From Acidobacteriaceae bacterium (GTDB lineage Bacteria; Acidobacteriota; Terriglobia; Terriglobales; Acidobacteriaceae), in contig PMYL01000059.1 in NCBI GenBank assembly GCA_003170825.1, positions 1 to 45,500 on the forward strand: 45,500 nucleotides of DNA, read 5' to 3'. The stretch's first letter is position 1. Each line of letters starts with the position of its first letter. Shown here in pieces: positions 6,787 through 15,155 of this stretch. The notes under the pieces were generated by a model, which saw only the letters and a program-made list of their open reading frames with translations, was not told where the DNA came from and ran no database searches. The position numbers were made by a program, and so were the translations under genes.

Positions 6787-7896
6787 GTGATTTATCCTTA
6801 CCCAGTGGACCACTTTCGCCGCATCGGCCAATTGCGCCGCCGTTTGACCCGTGCAGGCCTCTCTGGGCTTGTGGTCACCCACATTCCCGATCTTCGCTAT
6901 CTCTCTGGATTCACAGGGTCAACGGCCGCGCTAGCCATCACGCGCAGGGCTGCACGGCTGTTTACCGATGGGCGCTACACAGCGCAGGCCGCTGAAGAGG
7001 TCGAGGCCGCGCGAGTGCAGATCGTCTCAGGTTCCCCGGCGGTTGCCGCCGTAGAGTGGCTGGCCGCGCAGCCTGGCGTGGAGTTTGCCGGTTTCGACCC
7101 AGCCTGGACCACCGTGGCGGAACTGGCCCGCTGGAAGGCCGCTCTGCCGCCGCGGCTTCGGCGCAGCTTTCTTTCCGAGCTGGCCGCGCCGCTGGTAGAG
7201 CCTCTGCGCCGCGTCAAGGACGAGGACGAGCTGGCCTTGATGATTGAGGCGGCGCTGGTGGGCTGCAAGCTCTTCGAGCACATTCTGGGCTTCGTCCGGC
7301 CCGGCCTGGCGGAGTTTGAAGTGGCTGCGGAACTGGAGCACCAGGCCCGGTTGCTGGGGGCCGAGGGCATGTCGTTTGAGACCATCGTCGCCTCAGGCGC
7401 GCGCTCGGCTCTGCCCCATGGACGCGCCACCGCCGCCAAGCTGCCCGGCAGGGGCTTCGTGACCCTCGACTTCGGTGTTATTCTCAAGGGTTACTGCTCG
7501 GATATGACCCGTACCGTGCACCTGGGAAAGCCCAGGGCCAACGAGCGGAACGCATACGAGGCGGTGCTGGAGGCTCAGGAGGCCGCGGTGGCCGCGGTGG
7601 GCCCAGGCGCAAGCTGCGGAGAGGTTGACGAGGCCGCCCGCAGCGTGTTGCGCAGGGCGGGTTTAGCGGAGGTATTTACCCACTCCACCGGCCATGGCGT
7701 GGGCCTGGAGATTCACGAGCCGCCGCGCATCGGCGCCGGACAGACAACCAGGCTGCTCCCCGGCATGGTTGTGACCATTGAGCCTGGAGTGTATCTGACG
7801 GGTCAGTTCGGCATTCGCATTGAGGATATGGTGGCTGTAACCGGAACCGGAGGGCAGGTGCTGACGCCGGCGCCCAAAGCCCTCATCGAACTTTGA
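6787..7896 (+). CDS. M24 family metallopeptidase (Xaa-Pro aminopeptidase/dipeptidase)
   Basis: A 369-residue cytosolic peptidase removing residues N-terminal to proline. A creatinase-like N-terminal domain (about 1-130) is followed by the pita-bread M24 domain. All five metal ligands are recognisable: D228 in TLDFG, D239 in YCSDMTRT, H303 in HSTGHGVGLEIHEPP, E332 in VTIEPGVY and E346 in RIEDMV. The start is a GTG at 6787 with a poor ribosome site; it is supported because the protein begins with the usual RI.QLRRRL...GL..LVVTH pattern. It heads a cluster with accB and accC, an arrangement seen in many bacteria, although efp, often present between them, is missing here. Confidence 0.92.
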   Translation: MIYPYPVDHFRRIGQLRRRLTRAGLSGLVVTHIPDLRYLSGFTGSTAALAITRRAARLFTDGRYTAQAAEEVEAARVQIVSGSPAVAAVEWLAAQPGVEFAGFDPAWTTVAELARWKAALPPRLRRSFLSELAAPLVEPLRRVKDEDELALMIEAALVGCKLFEHILGFVRPGLAEFEVAAELEHQARLLGAEGMSFETIVASGARSALPHGRATAAKLPGRGFVTLDFGVILKGYCSDMTRTVHLGKPRANERNAYEAVLEAQEAAVAAVGPGASCGEVDEAARSVLRRAGLAEVFTHSTGHGVGLEIHEPPRIGAGQTTRLLPGMVVTIEPGVYLTGQFGIRIEDMVAVTGTGGQVLTPAPKALIEL

Positions 7897-7937
7897 ACCA
7901 TCCCGTCCCACGCGCGTGTGGGAAACTTAAGGAACGA

Positions 7938-8435
7938 ATGAATCCACTGAACCCAGAAAATATCGAAGATCTGAAACAACTGATCGATTTCCTTAAGGAA
8001 AATCAGGTTGGCGAATTCGAGTTGAACCGGGGCGATTTGAAGGTCTGGCTCAAATTCACTCAGCCGGAGGTTCCGGGAAAGGGACTGTCCGATCTGGCCA
8101 GCCTGTTGTCCGGCGCAGGAGTCCCGGCTCAGGCGGCAAGTGCGCCGGCCGCTCCGCCGGTGGCTCCAGAAGCTCCCGAGGATCCGAATGCGGGCCTGCA
8201 CATCGTCAAGTCGCCTATCGTGGGCACCTATTACGGCTCGCCTTCGCCCGGCGCCTCGCCATTTGTCGCTCCCGGCGATCACGTGGACAAGGGCCAGGTG
8301 ATCTGCATCGTCGAAGCCATGAAGCTGATGAACGAGATCGAATCCGACGCCGCGGGCGAGATCGTCAAGTGCTTTGTATCTAACGGCCAGCCCATCGAGT
8401 TTGGGCAGCCCCTCTTTTCCGTCCGGCTGGGGTAG
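7938..8435 (+). CDS. accB: Biotin carboxyl carrier protein of acetyl-CoA carboxylase
   Basis: A 165-residue carrier subunit. Biotin on its lysine is carboxylated by AccC and passes CO2 to acetyl-CoA, the first step of fatty acid synthesis. It has an N-terminal dimerisation region (NIEDLKQLIDFLKEN), an Ala/Pro-rich flexible linker at about 62-85, and the biotinyl domain with EAMKLMNEIES, K129 being the biotin site. ATG 7938 is chosen because AAGGAACGA precedes it; the in-frame ATG at 7893 overlaps the previous gene and adds an atypical leader. The gap to the peptidase is 41 bases and to accC 29, so one operon is likely. Confidence 0.96.
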   Translation: MNPLNPENIEDLKQLIDFLKENQVGEFELNRGDLKVWLKFTQPEVPGKGLSDLASLLSGAGVPAQAASAPAAPPVAPEAPEDPNAGLHIVKSPIVGTYYGSPSPGASPFVAPGDHVDKGQVICIVEAMKLMNEIESDAAGEIVKCFVSNGQPIEFGQPLFSVRLG

Positions 8436-8464
8436 GGACGCTAACTCCGCTCAAAGGGTCCTGA

Positions 8465-9826
8465 ATGTTTCGTAAGGTACTGGTTGCCAATCGCGGTGAA
8501 ATCGCGCTGCGCGTTCTGAACGCCTGCCGGGAACTCGGCATTCGCACGGTCGCCGTCTACAGCGAGGCCGACCGCAACGCCTTGCACGTCCGCTTTGCCG
8601 ACGAGGCCATCTGCATCGGCCCACCGCGCCCGGCGGACAGCTATCTCAACGTGCCCGCGGTCATCTCCGCCGCCGAGATCGCCGATGTGGACGCGATCCA
8701 TCCCGGCTACGGGCTGCTGAGCGAAAATGCCAACTTTGCCGAGGTGTGCCGCGCCTCGAATATCAAGTTCATCGGCCCTCCGCCCGAGGTGACACGCCTG
8801 ATGGGCGAGAAGGAAAAGGCTCGCCAGGCGATGAAGAGGGCCAAGGTGCCCATTCTGCCCGGCTCCGATGGCGTGATTGGCACGGCCGAAGAAGCGCAGG
8901 CCTGGGCAAAGAACGTGGGTTATCCGGTCATCCTCAAGGCCAAGGCGGGCGGCGGCGGGCGCGGCATGAGAATCGTGCGCACCCCGGAGGAACTTCCCAA
9001 TCTCTTCCACGCGGCTTACGGCGAGGCGGCCAATGCATTCGGCAACGGCGAGCTGTATATGGAAAAGTTCATCGAGCAGCCCCGCCACATCGAGTTCCAG
9101 GTGCTGGCCGATGAGCACGGCCATGTGGTCTCGCTCTTTGAGCGCGAGTGTTCCATCCAGCGCCGCCACCAGAAGCTGATCGAAGAAGCGCCGAGCTTGC
9201 AGGTGACGCCCAAACTCCGCGAGGAAATCGGCCGCACACTGTGCCGCTGCCTCGCCGACATCGGCTACCAGAACGCCGGGACTGTTGAATTTTTGATGGA
9301 CGAGGAGGGTCAGCTCCACTTCATCGAGATGAATACCCGCATCCAGGTGGAGCACCCGGTCACCGAGGCCATCACCGGCGTGGACCTGGTGAAGGCGCAG
9401 TTGCGCATCGCCGCCGGGGAGCGGCTGGATGCCATTCTGCCCTCCAGGCTGGAGATCCGCGGCCACGCCATCGAATGCCGCATCAACGCCGAGCATCCGC
9501 AGAAGTTCACCCCTTCGGCGGGCCAGATTACGGCCTTCAACGTGCCCGGCGGCAACGGCGTGCGCGTGGATACGGCGCAGTACGCCGAAGGCGTGGTCCC
9601 GCCCTACTACGACTCGCTGATTGCCAAGCTGATTACGCACGGGACCGACCGCGCAGAGGCTATCGCCAAGATGGAGCGCGCGTTGAGCCAGTTCATCGTG
9701 CAGGGCATCGAGACATCGATCTCGCTGCATCAGGCGATCTTTGCCGACCCCGGCTTCCGCGCCGGCGAATTCGACACCAAGTTCATGGAGCGGTTCCTGG
9801 CCGCCAAAGGCGGAGAAGGCAAGTAG
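8465..9826 (+). CDS. accC: Biotin carboxylase subunit of acetyl-CoA carboxylase
   Basis: A 453-residue ATP-dependent enzyme that carboxylates biotin on AccB. The start [17 protein letters not shown] is canonical. The ATP-grasp core shows the glycine-rich loop [14 protein letters not shown] and the catalytic segment [20 protein letters not shown]; the metal and biotin-site segment [14 protein letters not shown] follows, then the C-terminal biotin-carboxylase domain ([10 protein letters not shown]). Length is standard. It directly follows accB. The carboxyltransferase subunits (accA/accD) are not in the window. Confidence 0.97.
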   Translation: MFRKVLVANRGEIALRVLNACRELGIRTVAVYSEADRNALHVRFADEAICIGPPRPADSYLNVPAVISAAEIADVDAIHPGYGLLSENANFAEVCRASNIKFIGPPPEVTRLMGEKEKARQAMKRAKVPILPGSDGVIGTAEEAQAWAKNVGYPVILKAKAGGGGRGMRIVRTPEELPNLFHAAYGEAANAFGNGELYMEKFIEQPRHIEFQVLADEHGHVVSLFERECSIQRRHQKLIEEAPSLQVTPKLREEIGRTLCRCLADIGYQNAGTVEFLMDEEGQLHFIEMNTRIQVEHPVTEAITGVDLVKAQLRIAAGERLDAILPSRLEIRGHAIECRINAEHPQKFTPSAGQITAFNVPGGNGVRVDTAQYAEGVVPPYYDSLIAKLITHGTDRAEAIAKMERALSQFIVQGIETSISLHQAIFADPGFRAGEFDTKFMERFLAAKGGEGK

Positions 9827-9928
9827 GAGCGGGCTTGCCTACGAATATTGCGACAATCTATCGCTTTTTATTCGCTTTTCAGGTGGGCCCTGATTTATGC
9901 TGGCTTGGCAACACAGGAGGTTGCCCCG

Positions 9929-10432
9929 ATGGACTTTCAAAAGGAACTGATTGCCGAATACGACCGCGAGACCGCCAAGACGCGCAAAATGCTGGAGGCG
10001 ATTCCGGCCGATGTCGATTTCACCTTCAAACCCCACCCCAAGTCGATGAGCCTGGGCCATTTAGCAGGACACGTCTCGGATACAGCCGGGGAGTGGGCGA
10101 TTTCCACTCTGACCACCGACAAGCTGGAGTTTCCCCCGGATCACAAGTGGGATCCCTACGTCCCAGCGTCCAAGGAGGCCTTGCTGGAGCGATTTGACGG
10201 GCAGATAGCCCAAGCCAAGGCGGAACTGGCCAAATTTGTCCCTGAGAAGTGGGACGAGAACTGGAAGTTTGTGGCCGGCGGCCAGGCCTGGATCGACGAA
10301 TCGAAGTATCGCGTCTTCCGCAATTGGGTGCTCGACCACCTGATCCACCACCGCGCGCAGTTGGGGGTTTATATACGGCTCCTGGACAAGCCGATCCCCG
10401 GCACGTACGGGCCGTCGGCGGATGAGATGTAG
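9929..10432 (+). CDS. DinB-fold protein (DinB/YfiT-like metalloenzyme superfamily)
   Basis: A 167-residue four-helix-bundle protein of the DinB superfamily. Three histidines, expected to bind a divalent metal, are recognisable: one in LGHLAGHVSD near residues 49-53 and two in LDHLIHHRAQLGVYIR near 138-146. Members include thiol transferases and many uncharacterised stress proteins, so no substrate can be assigned. AGGAGG at 9915-9920 fixes ATG 9929; an in-frame start at 9848 would add 27 atypical residues. It stands 102 bases after accC, and the inverted-repeat element at 10438 follows at once. Confidence 0.85.
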   Translation: MDFQKELIAEYDRETAKTRKMLEAIPADVDFTFKPHPKSMSLGHLAGHVSDTAGEWAISTLTTDKLEFPPDHKWDPYVPASKEALLERFDGQIAQAKAELAKFVPEKWDENWKFVAGGQAWIDESKYRVFRNWVLDHLIHHRAQLGVYIRLLDKPIPGTYGPSADEM

Positions 10433-10437
10433 GAAGA

Positions 10438-10577
10438 CAGTTGTCAGTTGTCAGTGGTCAGTGGTCAGTTACAAGCAACCCGTGGTCGGCGAACTGGAAC
10501 CTCTTGAGTGAGCGACGCCCTGAGCTCGCAGAGCGCCCCCTGGGAACTGATCACTGATCACTGTTCACTGACAACTG
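10438..10577. repeat. Large imperfect inverted repeat of CAGTGGTCAGT type
   Basis: The 33-base arm 10438-10470, built of repeated TCAGTKGTCAGT words, is complementary to 10545-10577 with about five mismatches, across a 74-base loop. No coding potential is visible. A related element lies at 28127-28196 inside the flagellar cluster, so this is a dispersed family. It sits between the DinB-fold gene and thiE, where it could attenuate transcription. Confidence 0.8.
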
Positions 10578-10596
10578 CCTCATTTACCCTTGTTCC

Positions 10597-11238
10597 ATGC
10601 CCATTTCCTTTCCCAAGGTCTACCCCATCCTGGATGCTTCGATCCTTCCGGCAACCGGCCGCGCTGAGTTTCTGCGCAGGTTGGGCGGCTCACTTGCCCA
10701 GGCTGGGGTGACGCTGCTTGAATACCGAAACAAGACCGGCGTTGAAGCTGAGTTGCTGGCCGACGCTGAGATTCTTCGCGCGGCGCTGCCCACCGGTCAG
10801 GTGAAGCTGATTCTCGATGACCGGGCCGATCTGATTGAACAGATTGGCTTTGACGGCGTGCACGTGGATGCCGGCGACCTGCCGCCCGCCAAGGTTCGCA
10901 GATTGCTGGGGCCGGATCGTGTCGTGGGAACCTTTGGCGGCAGCGAGGCGCTGCTGCCGGGAATTCTGGCTGAGCCGGTGGATTATCTCTCCATTGGCCC
11001 TGTCTATCCGACGCGGACCAAGCAAACCTCGAAGCCTCCGATTGGCGTGGAAGGCGTGCGGCGGCTACGCGCACAGGCTGGACCGGGCCCGGTGTTGGTG
11101 GCTGTCGGCGGCATTACGCTGGTCACGGCGGAGGCCGCGCTGGCTGCCGGAGCTACGGTGGTGGCTGTCGCTGGAGCGATCTTTCGGCAGCCGGACCCCG
11201 CGACTGAGTTTCGCAGGTGGCTGGCGGAACTGGGCTGA
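10597..11238 (+). CDS. thiE: Thiamine-phosphate synthase
   Basis: A 213-residue TIM-barrel enzyme joining the HMP-pyrophosphate and thiazole-phosphate moieties to make thiamine phosphate. Family motifs in order are LLEYRNKT (residues about 41-48, substrate binding), LILDDRADL (about 71-79), GVHVDAGDLP (about 87-96), YLSIGPVYPTRTK (phosphate binding) and VAVGGIT late in the barrel. Length is normal. No other thi gene is adjacent and no TPP riboswitch is visible upstream; the leader is occupied by the inverted repeat ending at 10577. Confidence 0.93.
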   Translation: MPISFPKVYPILDASILPATGRAEFLRRLGGSLAQAGVTLLEYRNKTGVEAELLADAEILRAALPTGQVKLILDDRADLIEQIGFDGVHVDAGDLPPAKVRRLLGPDRVVGTFGGSEALLPGILAEPVDYLSIGPVYPTRTKQTSKPPIGVEGVRRLRAQAGPGPVLVAVGGITLVTAEAALAAGATVVAVAGAIFRQPDPATEFRRWLAELG

Positions 11239-11265
11239 GAGCTGGCAAGCATGGGTTCGTGGTCT

Positions 11266-11300
11266 CCCACCCTTTTCGCAAAGAACACGAAAAGGATGGG
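11266..11300. repeat. Hairpin after thiE, possibly REP-like
   Basis: CCCACCCTTTTCG (11266-11278) pairs with CGAAAAGGATGGG (11288-11300) with one mismatch and a 9-base loop. No T-run follows, so it is a weak terminator at best. Its sequence style resembles dispersed intergenic hairpins I associate with Acidobacteriota; that is memory-based inference. Confidence 0.55.
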
Positions 11301-11328
11301 GCACGGGGCTTTGATGTGATCCTCAGCA

Positions 11329-11373
11329 AAAGTGTCCTGAATTCGTACAAAGTGTCCTGTTTTCACACACTTT
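11329..11373. promoter_or_regulatory. Repeated AAAGTGTCCTG motif before the permease gene
   Basis: AAAGTGTCCTG occurs at 11329-11339 and again at 11349-11359. The second copy's AAAGTGT is also complementary to ACACTTT at 11367-11373. Evenly spaced repeats (20 bases apart) before a transporter could be binding sites for a regulator, or the remnant end of a mobile element. No protein can be named. Confidence 0.35.
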
Positions 11374-11421
11374 AAGAAATAGAAAGACATTCTCGACAAA
11401 ATCCGCTAAAACTTTCTTTAA

Positions 11422-13017
11422 GTGACGACCCAAGACGCGACTCCCATCCCCGAGGCCGCCGGCCCGATAAACGATTCCGCCAACGCTCCCCGGCTGGTGC
11501 AAAGCCTCGGCCTTTTCAGCTCCACGGCGCTGGTGATCGGGTCGATGATCGGGTCCGGCATCTTCATCGTCGATGCGGACATTGCCAGGGGCACCAACTC
11601 TCCGGCGCTTTACCTGGGCGCGTGGGTGGTTACGGCCATCCTCACCATGATCGCCGCGCTGAGCTACGGCGAGCTGGCGGCCATGATGCCCAGGGCCGGC
11701 GGCCAGTACGTCTACCTGCGCGAGTCGCTGGGGCCGCTGTGGGGTTTCCTCTACGGATGGACGCTGTTTCTGGTCATTCAGACGGGCACCATCGCCGCCG
11801 TCTGCGTGGCCTTCGGCAAGTTTCTGGGCGTGTTTTTCCCCACCATCTCGACGACGCACTGGCTGTGGGATATTGCCCATGTTCCAGCGCTCAAGATTGG
11901 GCCCATGGTGCTGGGGAACATGGAGATCGGCGTGAGCACGGCCAACCTCACCGCGATCGCAGTGGTCTTCTTTCTGGCGATCGTCAACATCTTTGGCGTG
12001 AAGCTGGGCGCATTGATCCAGAACGTCTTCACCTCGGCCAAGGCTCTGTCGCTGGCGGCGCTGATTCTGCTCGCTTTCACGGTGGGGCGCAATGCCATCG
12101 CATGGCAAGCAAATTTCGGCCCCGGCTGGAGCCAGTTCTGGAAGAATGCCGGCTGGAGTGCGCGCGATCCAGTGCAAGTGGGTGTCGGCGGTCCCATCGT
12201 GCTGGTGAATCTGCTGGTGATTCTGGCCGTGGTGCAGGTGGGGTCGCTGTTCTCCGCCGACGCATGGAACAACATCACGTTCACCGCCGGCGAGGTGAAG
12301 AATCCCAAACGGAACATTCCTCTGTCGCTGATTCTGGGCACGGGATTTGTGCTGACAGTGTACTTTCTTGTGTCGCTGGGCTACCTGCTGGTCCTGCCCA
12401 TGCACGGCGATCCCAACGGGGCCACGGTGCTGGCGCGGGGAGTGCAGTTCGCGGCGGAGGACCGCGTGGCCACGGCAGCTCTGGAGCAAATCTTTCACTC
12501 CGGCGGCGCGTGGTTGATGGCCGCGGCTATTCTGGTTTCCACCTTCGGCTGCGCCAATGGAATGACGCTGGCCGGGGCGCGCGTTTACTATGCCATGAGC
12601 CGCGACGGACTGTTCTTCAAGTCCGTCGGCAAGCTGCATCCGCGCTACAAGACGCCGGTGGCGGCCTTGCTGGTGCAGGCTGCGTGGGCCACCGTGCTGT
12701 GCATCTCGGGCTCATACAGCCAGTTGCTGGACTACATCATCTTCGCGGTGCTGGTGTTTTACATCCTCACCATCGTTGGGCTGTTCGTGCTGCGCTTCAA
12801 ACAGCCGGAGGCGCCGCGTCCCTACAAGGCGCTGGGCTATCCGGTGCTGCCGGGGCTCTATATCCTGCTTGCCTCCTGGATTTGTATCGTATTATTGCGA
12901 TACAAGCCCCAGTACACATGGCCGGGCCTGGTTTTGGTGCTGCTGGGCATACCCGTTTATCTCTTCTGGTCGCGGCGGCCTACGAGCCAAGCTCACGGCA
13001 AGTCAAATTCAATCTGA
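11422..13017 (+). CDS. APC-superfamily amino acid permease
   Basis: A 531-residue integral membrane transporter with about 12 hydrophobic helices. The first helix carries the APC substrate-binding signature IGSMIGSGIFIV (residues about 39-50), and YGELAAMMPRAGGQYVYLRE follows helix 2. The long loop, the NIFGVKLG segment and the FTAGEVKNPKRNIP motif suit the LAT/YfnA-like branch. It probably imports or exchanges amino acids across the inner membrane; specificity is unknown. It starts with GTG 11422 with a poor ribosome site; no better start precedes the first helix. A second permease of another APC branch begins 31 bases downstream, so the two may be co-transcribed. Confidence 0.9.
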   Translation: MTTQDATPIPEAAGPINDSANAPRLVQSLGLFSSTALVIGSMIGSGIFIVDADIARGTNSPALYLGAWVVTAILTMIAALSYGELAAMMPRAGGQYVYLRESLGPLWGFLYGWTLFLVIQTGTIAAVCVAFGKFLGVFFPTISTTHWLWDIAHVPALKIGPMVLGNMEIGVSTANLTAIAVVFFLAIVNIFGVKLGALIQNVFTSAKALSLAALILLAFTVGRNAIAWQANFGPGWSQFWKNAGWSARDPVQVGVGGPIVLVNLLVILAVVQVGSLFSADAWNNITFTAGEVKNPKRNIPLSLILGTGFVLTVYFLVSLGYLLVLPMHGDPNGATVLARGVQFAAEDRVATAALEQIFHSGGAWLMAAAILVSTFGCANGMTLAGARVYYAMSRDGLFFKSVGKLHPRYKTPVAALLVQAAWATVLCISGSYSQLLDYIIFAVLVFYILTIVGLFVLRFKQPEAPRPYKALGYPVLPGLYILLASWICIVLLRYKPQYTWPGLVLVLLGIPVYLFWSRRPTSQAHGKSNSI

Positions 13018-13048
13018 TCTCAACCACTGAGGAGGACGTCCCTCATTC

Positions 13049-14581
13049 ATGTCCAGGCTGCTACGTATCAAACCCATGTCGATGCTCTCGAAAGAGGCCG
13101 GTGAACAGGGCGAACACACGCTCAAGCGCTCACTGGGCGCAACGAACCTCATCACTCTTGGCATCGGCGCTATCATCGGCGCCGGCATCTTTGTGCTCAC
13201 CGGGCAGGCTGCGGCCTTGCATGCCGGGCCGGCTGTGGCGCTCAGCTTTGTGCTGGCCGGCATCGTCTGCGCCTTCGCCGGCCTGTGCTATGCCGAGTTT
13301 GCCTCCATCATTCCCATCGCCGGCTCGGCCTACACTTACGGCTATGCGACGCTGGGCGAGTTTGTCGCCTGGATCATCGGCTGGGACCTGGGACTGGAGT
13401 ACGGCTTTGGCGCGGCCACCGTGGCCTCCGGCTGGTCGGGTTACTTCAACAGCCTGCTGCAGCAGTTGCATATCTACATGCCGCCGCGGCTGACTGCGAC
13501 TCCCGGCACCGTGCTGGTCTTCTTTCACGAGCGATGGCTGCCGCTGACTTCACTGCCGCCGGGAACGCAAGCGGCGGGGCTGCCGCACGTGACTGCGCTC
13601 TTCAACATGGTGGCCATTCTGGCCATCTTGTTCGTCACTACCGTTCTGGTCATCGGCATCAAAGAGTCGGCCAACCTGAACTCCGTCATCGTGGTGGTGA
13701 AGCTGGGCATTGTCGGCGTCTTTCTGGTCATCGGAATCTATTTCATTGCCCACCATCCGCAGTTGGCCTGGGCCAATTGGCACCCTTACCTTCCGCCCTC
13801 CGACGGGCACGGGAATTTCGGTTGGCACGGCATTGCCACGGGCGCGGCTTCCATCTTTTTTGCCTACATCGGGTTTGACGCCGTCTCGACGGCAGCCCAG
13901 GAAGCGAAGAATCCGCAAAAGGATATGCCTCTGGGCATCCTCGGTTCGCTGGTGATCTGCACCATCCTCTATATCCTGGTTTCCACGGTGCTGACCGGCC
14001 TGGTGAACTACAAGGAGCTGAACGTTGCCGATCCGGTGGCGCTGGGCATTGACGCTACAGGCGTGAGTTGGGGCTCGCTGCTGGTGAAAATCGGCGCGGT
14101 CTTCGGGCTGGCAACCGTGATGCTGGTCATGCTGCTGGGCCAGTCGCGCGTCTTCTTCTCCATGTCCCGCGACGGCCTTTTGCCCAAGTGGGCCTCGGCC
14201 ATTCATCCCAAATTCCGCACGCCCTGGATTTCTACCATAGTGGTGGGCGTTGTGGTGGCCATCCTGCCGGCTCTGCTACCCGTCGACCGGCTCGCCGAAC
14301 TGGTGAACATCGGCACACTGCTGGCCTTCACCATCGTCTGCGCCGGAGTATGGGTTCTGCGGGTGCGGCATCCTGACCTGCACCGGCCCTTCAAGACGCC
14401 GTTCGTTCCGTTGGTGCCGATTCTGGGCATCATCACCGCCGTCTATCTGATGACCAATCTCCCGCTCATTACCTGGACGGTGATGATCGGCTGGCTCCTG
14501 GTCGGATTGGTGATCTACTTCGGATACTCGATCAAGCACAGCAAGGTGCAGAAGCTGCCTAAAGCGGCCGAGGGCGACTGA
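13049..14581 (+). CDS. APC-superfamily cationic amino acid transporter (CAT-like)
   Basis: A 510-residue inner-membrane permease. The cytosolic N-terminus (HTLKRSLGATNLITLGIGAI) followed by IGAGIFVLTGQAA is typical of CAT/YfnA transporters, as are YAEFASIIPIAGSAYTYGYA and, later, FAYIGFDAVSTAAQEAKNPQ. Twelve to fourteen helices are expected. Substrates of this branch are often lysine, arginine or ornithine, but this cannot be read from sequence. AGGAGG lies about 14 bases before ATG 13049; ATG 13076 is an alternative. A strong bidirectional hairpin ends the transcript. Confidence 0.9.
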   Translation: MSRLLRIKPMSMLSKEAGEQGEHTLKRSLGATNLITLGIGAIIGAGIFVLTGQAAALHAGPAVALSFVLAGIVCAFAGLCYAEFASIIPIAGSAYTYGYATLGEFVAWIIGWDLGLEYGFGAATVASGWSGYFNSLLQQLHIYMPPRLTATPGTVLVFFHERWLPLTSLPPGTQAAGLPHVTALFNMVAILAILFVTTVLVIGIKESANLNSVIVVVKLGIVGVFLVIGIYFIAHHPQLAWANWHPYLPPSDGHGNFGWHGIATGAASIFFAYIGFDAVSTAAQEAKNPQKDMPLGILGSLVICTILYILVSTVLTGLVNYKELNVADPVALGIDATGVSWGSLLVKIGAVFGLATVMLVMLLGQSRVFFSMSRDGLLPKWASAIHPKFRTPWISTIVVGVVVAILPALLPVDRLAELVNIGTLLAFTIVCAGVWVLRVRHPDLHRPFKTPFVPLVPILGIITAVYLMTNLPLITWTVMIGWLLVGLVIYFGYSIKHSKVQKLPKAAEGD

Positions 14582-14603
14582 GTCAGCGAAAACAAGTAGC
14601 AAA

Positions 14604-14635
14604 GCCAAACGGCCTCCAATGGGAGGCCGTTTGGC
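14604..14635. terminator. Hairpin terminator between convergent genes
   Basis: A perfect 14-bp stem, GCCAAACGGCCTCC (14604-14617) with 14622-14635, closes an AATG loop. It lies between the permease and the convergent bacilliredoxin gene. A weak T-rich tail exists only on the minus-strand side. Confidence 0.7.
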
Positions 14636-14658
14636 GGATGAGACTGCGAAATGCGCCG

Positions 14659-15087
14659 CTACGCCGTTGCCTTGGCGCAGAACTCGTCGAAGGCGCGGAC
14701 CAGTTCGCCGGCAATCTGCTGCGCGGTGGCCTGCTCGATGACGAAGCGCTGCATCAGGTAGACCAGCTTGCCGTCGCGCAGGATGGCGATGGCGGGGGAA
14801 CTGGGCGGGTTGCCTTCAAAGTAGCTGCGGGCGCGCTCGGTGGCTTCGCGGTCCTGGCCGGCAAAGACCGTAATCCTGTGGTCGGGCTGGTTGGCGGAGG
14901 CAGTGAGCGCCAGCCGCACGCCGGGGCGCATCTTGCCAGCCGCGCAGCCGCAGATTGAGTTGACCACCAACATGGTTGTGCCCGGTTGGGCCAGCGCCGC
15001 GTCCACATCCTCGGCGGTCCGGGTTTCCTTGATCCCAGCGCGCACCAATTCCTCGCGCATGGGAATTACCATCAATTCTGGGTACAT
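14659..15087 (-). CDS. BrxA/BrxB-family bacilliredoxin (YphP/YqiW-like)
   Basis: A 142-residue thioredoxin-fold protein of the bacilliredoxin family, which removes bacillithiol from oxidised protein cysteines or acts as a disulfide isomerase. The start MYPELMVIPMREELVRAG and the active site NSICGCAAG, with C46-G-C48 (the family CGC motif), are diagnostic; PPSSPAIAILRDG supplies the cis-proline region. Length matches the family. Its presence hints that the host uses bacillithiol, which is known from some Acidobacteriota, though no bsh genes are here. It ends just before the shared hairpin. Confidence 0.92.
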   Translation of the reverse strand: MYPELMVIPMREELVRAGIKETRTAEDVDAALAQPGTTMLVVNSICGCAAGKMRPGVRLALTASANQPDHRITVFAGQDREATERARSYFEGNPPSSPAIAILRDGKLVYLMQRFVIEQATAQQIAGELVRAFDEFCAKATA

Positions 15088-15155
15088 TTTTGCCTCCGGC
15101 AGGGAAGTGCCTGCAATTATTCTATCGTCAAACGCCGTGGTGTAGCCTTTAACCG

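Noticed and set aside
10438..10577. CRISPR array (repeated CAGTGGTCAGT words)
   Set aside because: The repeats are short and contiguous or inverted, without 30-40 base unique spacers, and no cas gene is present.
10433..10596. TPP riboswitch before thiE
   Set aside because: thiE leaders often carry one, but the conserved CTGAGA and ACCTGATCTGG-type blocks are absent; the interval is filled by the inverted repeat.
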